A DNA stretch of 64,000 nt from Haberlea rhodopensis (taxonomy: Eukaryota; Streptophyta; Magnoliopsida; Lamiales; Gesneriaceae), in the NCBI GenBank assembly GCA_907163345.1, contig CAJQUN010000058.1, forward strand, positions 434,001-498,000, in the 5' to 3' direction. Below are positions 11,207 through 21,778 of the stretch, piece by piece; position 1 is the first letter of the stretch, and the number at the start of each line of letters is the position of its first letter. The notes beneath the pieces were generated by a model. It was not told the origin of the DNA. It did not search any database and saw only the letters and a program-made list of their open reading frames with translations. A program made the translations under genes and the position numbers.

Positions 11207-12113
11207 TGTAACATCCCGCTTACGGTAAATGATAATTAACAGTGTAATGATGGTATGACTCTAAAATGATGATATGGATTCTACCAAAAATTTGGGCAGA
11301 GTCTCCCAGTAATTGGATTATCCAAAAAAAATTAAAACACCATATAAATGTCATAAACCAACTTCATCAATATTCAACACTAATCCAAAAATAAAATCCA
11401 CCAACAGATAAAGCATCTAACTAGTTCACTGACCTCAGAGATAGACAACTTCGTCATCCTGAATAAATTATTACAATCCCCAAATAAAATAATTTATCAA
11501 AATCATTATAGCTACGATCGCATAGCTCAAAATGATTGTGTTACTCTTCTAGACGTAACGACTCTATCTCCAATGCTTCCAAAAAGCTAGACCTATCACT
11601 TGTTTCCACAGAAACAGCCCCCACACGGGTGAACACACCAACATAATAATCACAATTATATAATGAATAAGCAATTCATAATTCACAAGGTATAATGCTG
11701 TAAAATTACGAAATACTCCCTGAGTATATCCAGACGATATGAGATTTCATTAGCTGTTCACATTCCCATAATTTCACAAGTTATCATATTCATAAGAATC
11801 ACAATAATTAAATCAGTCTAATATACACTTTCGTAATATCACATCACATGCTTCAACCGCGACCTTTATATCAAATTAACGCATCGTTCGCTCAACGGTA
11901 GGGGTGCTTATCGGACCGGGTCGATCCGTACCCGGTCCGAAACCGGAACCGGACTAACCGGTTCCGGTCCGCCCCGGAATCGGTATCGAACCGGTCCGGG
12001 GCGGTTTTTTAAATCCAAACCGATAGCACCACCGGTTCTGGTGCTACCGGTTTGGAACCGATTTCGGAACCGGTAACATTTAAAAATAAAAAATAAAAAT
12101 AATTTTTTTTTTT

Positions 12114-12189
12114 GTTCAGCATGGCAACGGCTTTATAGCCGTTGCCATGCTGAACGTTGGTAACGGCTATAAAGCCGTTGCCAACGTTC
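12114..12189. repeat. Two adjacent palindromes in the 5' untranslated part of the hAT element
   Basis: 12114-12155 is a perfect hairpin (19-base arms, GTTCAGCATGGCAACGGCT, loop of 4). 12152-12189 is a second hairpin with 17-base arms and one mismatch. They overlap by GAAC and share the core AACGGCT...AGCCGTT. Confidence 0.9.
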
Positions 12190-12347
12190 AATTTTATTTT
12201 TTTTTTAATTTTTTTTAAATCTATAAATATGTGCATAATTTTCATTCTTTTCCTCACATTCATTCTCACATCCCATTCTTCTCACAATTCTATACTTCAA
12301 TCTCATATTTTCCTCTCGATTGTGCTATCTACAATTTATATATAATA

Positions 12348-14579
12348 ATGGCATCTTCATCTAGCAGCGGCGCTGGTCGTAGCCCGGGTTGTAGTCGGGG
12401 TCTCGTCCCGGGTCGTCTATCACCGAGTTCATCTTCGGCAATGAATTTGCCCGTACCAATACCTGAGTTAAATGAAAGTTATGATTTTTTTGCTACCTCA
12501 ATGTTGGTGGTTCCTCTATGAATGTCGAACCACAACAACCCGAGCAACCTGTCGAACCTCCTGCTGCCCAAGCCCAAGAGAGACAACAAGTAGAGTCATC
12601 CGGAGCCACTACAGCAGCGAGTAGACAACCGACTCGTGCCAAAAGAAGTACGATATGGGATCACGTTGAACTCGGTCAAAAAGAAGGTACTAACGAATCT
12701 GTTGCAATATGTAAATTATGTAAAATGCAATATTCATATAAAGCTGGTAGTTCCAGTGGAGGCACTTGAACATTTAAAAAACACTTAGTAAAAAAACATA
12801 ATTTTGATGAGACAACATTACAACCATTAGGTCGAGAAGCAACACAAGCACAAATTAATGTTCTCACTGGCACGAATTTTATTTTAACTGCTGAAATTAA
12901 CCGTAGGTCACCTGTTAGATATGTGATTAGATGTGAACTGCCTTTTATACAAGCTAAACATGCTGGTTTTATTGAAATTGCTTCGTCTATACAACCCATG
13001 TTTAAACATATTTCCAGGCACACACTAAAAGAAATTGTATGGACGTATTTGTTGAATATAGAAATACATTGTTTCAACATCTTTCTAGTTTGTCTTGTAG
13101 GGTTAGCTTAACAACCGATATTTGGACAAATGTAAATTCAGATTCATATCTTGTTGTCACTTGTCATTGGATTGATGATAATTGGTGTATGCAAAAATGG
13201 ATTTCGTCTTTAGATGAGTTAGATTGTGCACATACTGGTTATGTAATTGCTAAATATGTATTCAACACTTGTAGACATTATGGAATTCAGGATAAGGTAT
13301 TTTCGATCACATTAGACAATGCAGAGAATAACAATGCTGCGATGCGTGATTTAAAGACCTATCTGAAACCAATGCTTGATGGTGTTTTTTTCATGTTAGA
13401 TGTGCATGTCATGTGATTAATTTGGCTGTTAAAGTTGGTTATGAGGACAATCACTCAGCATGTATTGAGAAAATGAAATACTGCGCTAAATGGTTACGCA
13501 TGAGCCGTGTAAAGCGCGATTGGAAACAATTATGTTTATCTAATGGTTTAAAGCATCTTCTTTTTCCATCACCAATAGAAACTAGGTGGAATTCATTGTA
13601 CAATTTGTTGAATGCTATGTTACCTTACAAAGATATTTTAACTCCATTTTATAATTCATATCGAATGCCTGATAGCGATGATAGTATTTATTTGACTAAT
13701 GAGGATTGAAAATTGTTGAAAATTGTGTATCATTGTTAGGTACTTTCAAAGAAGCGACGGAACGCTTCTCCGGTGTTACTTATCCAACTTCCGTTTATTT
13801 TCTTCCTTTAGTATTTAATATGTTTGATAAGTTTATAGAATTTAGAGATGACTATGACTTGCATGCTTTTGTTAGTGCAATGGAAACTAAATTTTCTAAA
13901 ATATTGGGAAACAAATCACACACGTGCATTGCATCGCAACATTGCTAGATCCTAGTCAATGTTTATCTTCATTTGAGATCTTTTTTGAATATTATGCTAA
14001 ATTTTTGGGGAAGGTTGTTGACGATCAAAAGACGTCTACAATGCAATCTCTCCAAAATATGTTTCAATTGTATTATAATCAACAGGCAAGTGAATCATCG
14101 CAACAAAGGTCTGCTGAAGAACAACCCCAAGCTCAAACTAAAGGTGGGGGCATCAATTTGCTTAGACTGCTGGGCAGGAAAAAACTTAAGGGAAAAGGAG
14201 CTTCTACTAGCACGTCGATTGAGTTGCAAATTTATCTAAGTTATCAATTTGTAACGGAAGACAACTTCGACGTGTTACAATGGTGGAAGTCAAATGCGGC
14301 ACAATTCCCCATCTTAGCCAAAATGGCTAGAGACGTGTATGCGGTACAAGCTTCAAGCGTCGCTTCTGAATCTGCATTCTCAACATGTGGCCGAATTATT
14401 GGAGAATACAGAAGTAGCTCTCTGCTGATTCGTTATGCCTGCTCACGTTACTTAAAGATTGGTTTGAAGCAGAATGTAAGAATAGAAGAGATGGGGCGGT
14501 TGACGAATTCGTAAACCATTATGACGAGCAAGAAGAAGAGAACGCAAAAACAATACTTATCAATTATGAAGATTGCTAA
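12348..14579 (+). pseudogene. hAT transposase (BED finger, RNase H-like, dimerisation region), broken
   Basis: Would cut and paste the element by acting on its inverted ends. The reading starts MASSSSSGAGR at 12348. After a frame change comes a BED-type zinc finger (about 12650-12800: WDHVELGQKEG, CKLC, then HLVKKH), interrupted by a TGA at 12767-12769. The catalytic RNase H-like core follows (SLTTDIWTN about 13110, SITLDNAENN about 13310, CACHVINLAVK about 13400, PSPIETRWNSLY about 13570). The C-terminal hAT dimerisation region (WWKSNAAQFPILAKMARD, then SVASESAFSTCGR, about 14280-14395) is well kept. The last reading frame ends at 14577-14579 after an acidic tail. At least four frame changes plus stops near 12769 and 13707 show it is inactive. 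Confidence 0.88.
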
Positions 14580-14907
14580 ACAACAATAATTTTTTATTTT
14601 GATTTTTTAATTGCTTTCTCTTTACAATTATTTGTATGCATCTATATTATGAAATGAAGAAGGAATATATTGAATTTGTGATGAATATTGGGGAAACATT
14701 TACAACATTAAATAAAAAATAAATAAAAGTTTTTGAAATTTTTTTTTTAAAAAAAAATACGAAAAAAAAATTGAAAAAAAAAAGAAAACTGACCGGTTCG
14801 GCCCGGAACCGATCCGGTTCCTTACCGGACCGGTTCTGACCTTAACGGCCCCGGAATCGGCCGGTTCCGGTCCGCTTCGGACCGGTTCAGGCCAATAAGC
14901 ACCCCTA

Positions 14908-15357
14908 CTCAACGGTGACCCAAACACCATAAATATGTCGCTCGCAGCGACCCAAACACATTAATAATATGTTGCCCATACTCACGGAGATCCAAACACA
15001 ATAATAAAACGTCGCTCCTACCCACGGCGGCCCAAACACAATATTAACACGTTGCTTGTACTCACACCGACCTAAATACAATAATTTGCGCCGCTTGTAC
15101 CCATTGCGACCCAAACAACATAATAATACATCGGTCGTACCCACAGTGACCCAAACAAAATAATAATGCATCGCTCGTACTCATGGCAATCTAAATACAA
15201 TAATAATACGTTGCTCGTACCCACTGCGACCCAAACACAATAATAAGACATCGCTCGTACTCATGCTACCCAAACACAATAATAATACATAGCTCGTACC
15301 CACGGTGATCCAAACACAATAATAACACTCGCTCGTACCCACGGCGACCCACATACT
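14908..15357. repeat. Minisatellite, about 40-bp unit
   Basis: About eleven degenerate copies of a unit built from TCGCTCGTACCCACGGCGAC followed by CCAAACACAATAATAA. The first unit is split: its left part (CGTTCGCTCAACGG) lies at 11885-11898 before the hAT element. The array lies inside the probable solo LTR. Confidence 0.9.
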
Positions 15358-15963
15358 AGAACAACATATTGTTCCACAATCATAGCATATAATACATATA
15401 TCTAGGCTCGTACGTTATTATGTACCTTATCACTTTCTAGTCGAGCTATCCTCCTCTTTGCCCGAAAGTCTGAGGTGGCTATGAAAAATCCTACAAATTC
15501 AAAATAAACATCAAACACTCAATTAAAGTGATCAATCACCAATATATGATATGGAACACATACAAGCATATTACTCACCATCCACTTTAATACATGTTGT
15601 AATGCATACTAACCTGTATCTATCTCATCTATTCACACACTACTCATGCTCAAAGGTATAAACATCTCATACTATTGCCCAACACCCACCAAGAGACTAT
15701 AATGCTTTTAAGTTGAAAAGTGTAGGATTTTGACCACCAAATGATCAAGGCTTTAGGCCAACACTTGAACACCATTTAGACATATTATCAAACATCTCAT
15801 GAGCATGATTTTCAAGCCCAAAACAACCTTGAATTATTTATTCCATATTTATTCCAATTTCAGTCCGAGAGACAATGTCCAAGAATTTAACCCCGTAAAT
15901 TATTTCATAATTTACCACACTAATCAATTGTTTAAATATAAATAATTTCCGGGCATCATAACA

Positions 15964-16370
15964 ATTTATCTTGGACAGTACATATTAAAAGAGTATATAT
16001 CCTATTGTATTCTCGTTTCTCGATGTATATGGGATAATCATTATGTATATGACTTTATGATGAAACAAGGTTTTGCCTTTTGTTGAGATTTAAAGAAAAC
16101 TTTGCATTTTATAAATTTTTAGTTTTAACTTTAACTGTAAGAGACAATTGAAAATTAATCCCTAAGCCTAAGTTTGATTTTCAATTTACTCCCTACTATA
16201 AAATTCTTTATAAAGCAATACCTAGTTTCAAGTTTGACTTTCTAAACACTCCCCGGAGAGAGAAAATTTTAAAATAATGACCATTTTACCCTTGGATATG
16301 ATTTTGGCATGCTTTGCTTATTCTACGTACGTTTTTTCAAAATTTATATCCTATAGCCTCGATCCGTAAA
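15964..16370. other. AT-rich sequence before the pararetrovirus primer site
   Basis: No ORF or element ends found. Because it directly precedes the viral primer site, part of it may be viral leader, but this cannot be shown from the sequence alone. Confidence 0.4.
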
Positions 16371-16371
16371 A

Positions 16372-16384
16372 TGGTCTCAGAGCC
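16372..16384 (+). promoter_or_regulatory. tRNA-Met-type primer binding site of the endogenous pararetrovirus
   Basis: TGGTCTCAGAGCC differs at one base from the usual plant initiator-tRNA primer site TGGTATCAGAGCC. It lies 54 bp upstream of the first ATG and has no LTR end before it, as expected for a caulimovirid genome. Confidence 0.6.
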
Positions 16385-16437
16385 TAGGTTTATTTTGGAA
16401 ATACTATAATATATATTATTTAACCTATACAAAGGAG

Positions 16438-16566
16438 ATGATTCAAGAAAATATTATGGATCCGAACGAATGTTCGTGGTGCAAGTCATACAAGTGGTAC
16501 TTTCAGAAATTTGAAGAACTAAATCAAGGATATTTGGTCGAAGCTAAACACTTCAACCAGAAATAG
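16438..16566 (+). pseudogene. Short first ORF of the endogenous pararetrovirus
   Basis: A reading of 42 codons after an A/G-rich AAAGGAG stretch, ending in TAG. It starts MIQENIMDPNECSWC. No domain recognised. The downstream sequence to about 17037 shows only interrupted reading frames. It could be a small viral leader protein or the start of a broken longer one. Confidence 0.35.
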
Positions 16567-17037
16567 AAAATTCTACTAGATATTGGTGCTAGCCCAGCTA
16601 GCATATCTCAGTATGAAGAACAAGAGAATGTGGCGAGGAACATTTACAGGATGAACCTCAAGCAACAATTTCAGTTAACTGAGGCCTAGAAGAGAGATCA
16701 TCATGAGCACAATCACATGATTCCAGATCCCAACCCCTCAATAGGATCCGGAACAGACGAATAGGATGGAAGAACCAAACTTTCGAGAAATCGAACCGGA
16801 TTCTTCTAAGATATCCCAAGATCTTAAAGAGATCCAGAAAACAGTGCAGCATTATGGATACATTCAATACCATGTCCCTGCACAAGTCCATCAGATTCAA
16901 AGTCAGAAGGAGATTATGATTAAACATCAGTATAAAATTCTTGAGAATCATCGAGATATTCAAACCCGAATAAAGTTGGAGTAAAGACCAAGTCCGACAG
17001 GAAGAAGACAAGGAGAGCCCATACTTCCGACCAAGAA

Positions 17038-18498
17038 ATGGAAAGAATCAACCTGGAAGATCTACGTGATCTTGCTGATTCGTTTGTGGGATTGAATCTC
17101 GTAGAATTCAAGACAGGAGAACCTGTAACAAGTCATCCACCACAAGAAAGTTTTGGGTCACACACTCCACCCGAAGGTGATCAAAGTATGCCGCATAGGG
17201 AAGATTTTACCTCAACAACTTTAGATCCCTCGGTTGGAACAAGGAACCATTCCCGCAGACCAGATTTACATCAAACGAGTTACGGGAAATCTCAGTTAGA
17301 TCCAATCCATCAATATGGACATATGCTCAACATGGATACCTTCGATTTCAAAAACAGGGAAGTTCTTATTGATGAATGGGCTTCAGCAATGAGAATACCA
17401 GCAGGAACACTTGATCTAAGTAAAGAATGATTCATTTTACTTCTTAAAATGAGTTTGGAATGATCAGTCAAGATTGCCTGGGAAATGGGAGACCAAGGTA
17501 CCAAAGAAGAAGTTTTAGCCGGAGAGTCCCTAAAAGAAATTGTGGATAATATGGCAAAATTCTTTAAAATCTGTTTCATTGGGGTAAGCTACTTCGAAGG
17601 AATGGAGGAAGAGAATGCCAAAAAAATATAGACAAGCTATAATTAGCCTGGAACTACATTATATATGTTATGTAGACGAGTACATCAAACTCTTTTCAGA
17701 GTATAGATGGAAGACAAAGATAGAAGAAAAAGATACAGCAGAACTGTTCTTTGCCAAAATACCGAGCTCATATAGAGAAATGCTTATCCAGGAATATACA
17801 CCCCATGCAATCGAGATGGTGGCCAGGAGAATGTCATATCTTAAGGTAAAGCTCGCAGAGTGGTGCTACCAAGCAAAATTCCAAAATAATTACAAAAAGC
17901 TCGGAGAATCAACAAAACAGCTCCTCTTTGCTGTGCAGTGAATGATATCACTACAATCATTGGAAACTACCCCCAAAGGCAAAAGATGAAAAAGCACAGA
18001 GCTCGTTATTATGCCCGAGTAAGTAGTTCAAGAAAAAGTAGGTCTTCATGGAGACCTAAAAAGTTATGGTCAAAACAGAAAGCCCGAAGTTACAGATCCG
18101 GGCAAATATCAGGACCAACGAGGAGTAGAACTTTGTCAATAGGTTCTAATCAAGCAAGTTCTAGCAGAGCACCAATAAAAAGAACTTTCAAACACACTCA
18201 TACCCGTACGAATGAAAGTTTCAAATATTGTAACTCCTTTACATGCGGAGTAAGAGGACATATCTCTACAGATTGTCCAGAAAACCAAAGCCATGGAGTA
18301 AGACATTTGAGCATACCAAGGAATTTGAGGATGCTGTCTATTTCCAGGATTTGGTACATGTGTATCAATTTGAGGATATTCCCTCGGATGAAAGCATCTA
18401 CGAAGAAGAGATTTATTCTGATTATGGAGGTGAATCCAGCTCAGAATCAGAGTGAAGGAGAGTTCCTCCAGCACATGATCAGAGAAGACCCGTCATGA
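17038..18498 (+). pseudogene. Coat-protein-like region with zinc finger (endogenous caulimovirid), broken
   Basis: Several partial readings in changing frames (17038-17430, 17615-17941, 17938-18498). The last is rich in Lys, Arg and Ser, then carries a finger C-x4-C-x4-H-x4-C at about 18229-18277 (CNSFTCGVRGH, TDC), the nucleic-acid-binding finger found near the C-terminus of caulimovirid coat proteins. A normal finger has C-x2-C, so one spacing is altered. The frame changes and stops exclude a working coat protein. The assignment rests on the finger, the basic stretch and the position; a retrotransposon gag would look similar, but the neighbouring movement-protein domain favours a virus. Confidence 0.6.
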
Positions 18499-18534
18499 TT
18501 ATTCTCTCATACAATTGTTTCTCATAAAACTCTT

Positions 18535-19203
18535 ATGAGGATCATGAAGGAGGAGCCAAAGCTTCAGATGTATGATGGATTTACAATTGGAGCAATGGAA
18601 AAAGCCATGTATATGATTGGTCTTCAAAGCAGGAATCATCAGATTATCCATAGGGTAACAACATGTGAATTTGCGATCCCGATGGAATTCACGGGAAACC
18701 AAATTAAAATGCAGTTTATCCCCTACAGAGAAATCGAGGAGATTAAGAACGATGATAAAAGAGAAGTTGATAACACGCTCTCATGGATTCATATTGGAGT
18801 CATTAGAGTAATCATCAAAAAAACTTTCAAGGAAGAAATTGATTCGTCACTCAGTCTGGCTATCTTCACCAAGAGAATCCCGAACCTCAAATATCATTGT
18901 TTGGGAGCAGTTGCAGGAGATTTGTATGCTGGGAAGATGGCTTTCAACATCTGTCTTAGAATTGCATACAATTTGGGAGATCGAGATTTCAACAAAGTTC
19001 TAACTCTTCATCAAGATTTTAAAAGAAGTGATTTGATGAAAGAATGGAACAAGCCTTACTCGATCACCTACAAAGTGTCATACGCGCTCTCGAATACTCA
19101 TTCAGAAGTATTCTTGAGAAAGGAATTCATTGAAGTCCCAACCATCTTCGAAGATTGCACCAAAGCAGTATTGTCAGACATTATTGATACTCCGACAATA
19201 TGA
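18535..19203 (+). pseudogene. Viral movement protein, 30K superfamily (endogenous caulimovirid)
   Basis: An unbroken 222-codon reading that resembles caulimovirid cell-to-cell movement proteins: IHIGVIRVIIK, then a LYAGKMAFNI strand, NLGDRDF around the conserved Asp, and SITYKVSYALSNTH. In the living virus such proteins line plasmodesmata for passage between cells. It lies directly after the coat-like finger region and before the protease-like region. It is the best-kept reading frame of the relic but belongs to an otherwise broken genome, so it is treated as a pseudogene. Confidence 0.65.
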
Positions 19204-20274
19204 GAGATTGGCATGAAGATACAAGATCAACCTGTTCTGAACAGAAGCGGGATCCTTGTGATCGAGCCGAGAATGATGTCTTTCCAACAAGATAGGTTTA
19301 TCAACAACTATCCGGGGGAAAAATAGAAAACAGTCTCGAGCAGAATTCAAAAAAACCATGATGTATTCTAAACAACAGGAAAGCTGAAATGCCCAGAAGG
19401 CTGGAGAGAAGTGCAGATAATTTTTGACATTACGGATAAAGATAATATATTCCCATGTGATGCCCTCTACTATTTGCAATAACCTACAGTTGGCAGGTAT
19501 CAAGGAAACCTTCATTGAAATTGATCTAACAATTGCAGGAACTGCAGGAAGAATCCCAGGACATCTTATTCTAGGGATTGAATTTCTCGAGGAACATAAA
19601 CCTTAAGAAAGATTACAAGACGGAATGGAATTCACGGTGGACGGAAAGAGATATAGGATCAGATGAGCACCACATTCTCATTATACATCTCTGTTGGGAT
19701 GTTATATGTGAAGTATTGGGCTGAATATTTTGCATAATACTTGATTTCGGAACTGGAATATGTACTGCCAGGCGTGATATATTTCCCAAAGAAGTTGGTG
19801 AAAATTACCAGCCATTGCCGGAAGAGACTTTCAAAGCGGATCCTTATCCTTAATGAAGGAGTCCAGGGGGCGGAAATAATAATCGGGGGAGCAGACGGTA
19901 CCCCATGGTTCAAATTCAAGACTCCAACTATTTATTTACATGATACAAGCGCTGATATACTGCTAGAAAATAATTTCGTACATACATTCAAACGATTCAC
20001 TTAGGAGAACGAGTCACGAAGACTTATTTTCACAATCTTTTGTGATCATAAGATCATTGTCCAGCGACTACGGGAATCATTTCACAGAAAATTCCTCATT
20101 AGTTTTCGCAGCAAGCGTGGTGATGAAGAAACTTTAACACCCAAAGATGAAGGACCAGCGGAAATTGGGAGAAGCAATCCTTCAGTTTTGACAACAAAGT
20201 CCTAGTGAAAAGGACTCTCAAACTTTTGACTGGGTTAATATTATGTCTTTTAGAGAACATGATGAGGAAGAAGT
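19204..20274 (+). pseudogene. Protease-like region of the endogenous caulimovirid, broken
   Basis: Fragmented readings in several frames; IYLHDTSADILLENNFV (about 19930-19980) resembles the retropepsin region of caulimovirid polyproteins, where D-T-G and L-G-N-(N/D)-F would be expected. Substitutions at these places and repeated stops show loss of function. The region ends abruptly at the copia target duplication GAAGT (20270-20274). Confidence 0.5.
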
Positions 20275-21764
20275 TGTTGGGATATGCCCTAAAACAAGTC
20301 ATTAGATGATTGTTTATGACATAAAATGTATTATGATTTTAATAATGGCAAATCGTTATTATATATTATTCGAATATCTGTGCAATATGAATTGATATAT
20401 AAGTTAATGTCCTTAGAATAATATTGTATTGTTCTTAAAGATTGTCCCTAGTCAAGTATTATCATGAATCGGGATAATGATAATGGATTGAGACTAGTAT
20501 GTTTTGATTGATGAATTGTTCATGGATATGAGATATCAAATCAACACATGGGTACATGTTAGAGAACAATGTACTGGACAGACCCACCATGAGAATGCTA
20601 CATTGATAGTTATATGAGTGTCATAAGCAATTCTCATAGTGATAATAATGTATGTAATCCTTACGACTTGAGATCGTCAGAGATCCCAACATAAGGAGTT
20701 ATGTATCTTGATATTGTCAAACGTTACCTGTAACAGGGTAAACTATAAAGGCAACTATTGGATACACTACGAATTATGTAGAGGGATGTTGATTGATCAA
20801 GATAGGATTTGTCCCTCCTATATAACAGGAGAAGTGTTTGGGCCCTTGATCAAGTAAGACTAAAATGCATGGCCATGCTCGAATGAGTCGATATGTGATA
20901 TCGAGCTTATTCGTTTATTCTAGTTCTACTTAGGGAGCAAGAAATAGAGATTGAATATACGAGTATGACTATTCCATGACTCGTGTTCAATCTAAACACA
21001 GTGGACAAAGGGATTAAGTTACATGGTTAATATTATCACAAGTTCTTAGGTTATGTCGAGTCAATGACATTCTTGTAATTTGGGTAGCCTTGATGTGTTG
21101 CTAGATACCACTCATTGCTTGTGACATAAAATGAGATTTTATGTAACTGCCAACATTGCAAGATCCTATCGGGTCGCACAAAAGATTAAATCGAAAAGGG
21201 AATTAAATTCATTGGATGAATTAATTAATTAAGAAGAGTCTTAATTATAAGATTATGAGGATTTAATTAAATCATGGGTTTGGGCCCATGAGACTTTAAG
21301 AAAGTCTTGAACCTTTAATTAAAGCCTAATATATAATTAGCTAACAAGTGAATGTTTAATTAAGTGTTAATTCATTCATAACCTAGCCTCCACCAAAAAC
21401 CCACGTTAAGAGCCGCCGCCTCTCATCATCTCTCGGCCATCATCGCCGCCGTGAAAAGTGAGATCCGGCCATCGTTTTCGATTGAGAATCGGAGGTGGTT
21501 TTTTATCCGGTTTAAGAACAAGTCTAGGAACTTGTTCTTAAACGCTCCTTTTCGATTTGATCGTGTGGATACCATAGAGACAAAGGTGAAAACTTTTGTT
21601 CGTGACTCATGGTGCTACATCGTGGAGCTTCTGCATCAAACACGCTACAAGGGTGAGACTCTATTATTCAAATCCCGATATGAATCCTTTGTATAGATCC
21701 ATGGCTGTAATCCAATTTTTTTATTATTATTCCGCTGCGTTGTATGCTCGTTGGATTACTTACA
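20275..21764 (+). repeat. 5' LTR of copia copy 1
   Basis: 1,490 bp, TG...CA ends, near-identical to 37503-38987 with scattered substitutions and small indels. The same family of LTR occurs at 45999-47483 and 58925-60409 in reverse. Confidence 0.95.
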
Positions 21765-21765
21765 G

Positions 21766-21778
21766 TGGTATCAGAGCC
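21766..21778 (+). promoter_or_regulatory. Primer binding site of copia copy 1
   Basis: TGGTATCAGAGCC, one base after the LTR end; complementary to the 3' end of plant initiator tRNA-Met. Confidence 0.9.

Larger units (their letters stand above)
11899..14907 (+). mobile_element. hAT superfamily DNA transposon, 3.0 kb, inactive
   Basis: Ends are TAGGGGTGCTTAT at 11899 and ATAAGCACCCCTA ending at 14907, flanked by the perfect 8-bp duplication CTCAACGG (11891-11898 and 14908-14915). The subterminal 100-150 bp at both ends are packed with CCGGTTCCGG and GGTCCG words, a feature of hAT subterminal binding regions. Inside is one plus-strand transposase relic. The element inserted in a minisatellite within the probable solo LTR. 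Confidence 0.92.
11207..15963 (-). mobile_element. Probable solo LTR of a gypsy element, interrupted by a hAT transposon
   Basis: Read on the minus strand the segment starts TGTTATGATGCCCGGAAATT at 15963 and ends GCGGGATGTTACA at 11207: TG...CA ends in the style of Tekay-type gypsy LTRs. Without the hAT insertion and its duplicated target it is about 1.74 kb. No primer site, polypurine tract or pol is attached, hence solo LTR. I did not find a clean 5-bp duplication, so the borders are provisional. Confidence 0.5.
16371..20274 (+). mobile_element. Endogenous caulimovirid (plant pararetrovirus), left part
   Basis: Degraded copy of a plant pararetrovirus genome, continued at 38993 beyond a copia insertion. 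Order: tRNA-Met-like primer site, short ORF, coat-like region with a CCHC finger, movement-protein domain, protease-like region. No LTRs flank it, and the RT on the other side of the copia is caulimovirid-like. A coat finger upstream of the movement protein matches the cavemovirus/solendovirus arrangement rather than the badnavirus one. Many stops and frameshifts make it non-functional. The left border is set at the primer site and may lie further left. Confidence 0.75.

Noticed and set aside
11207..15963. Clean 5-bp target duplication for the probable solo LTR
   Set aside because: Flanks TATTA and ATTTA do not match, so no duplication is claimed and the LTR borders stay provisional.
18136..18474. 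112-codon minus-strand ORF
   Set aside because: Antisense shadow of the coat-like region of the pararetrovirus.
16371..20274. Reading the viral segment as an LTR retrotransposon gag-pol
   Set aside because: No LTRs at either end, a movement-protein-like domain is present, and a TATA box with AATAAA follows the last ORF.
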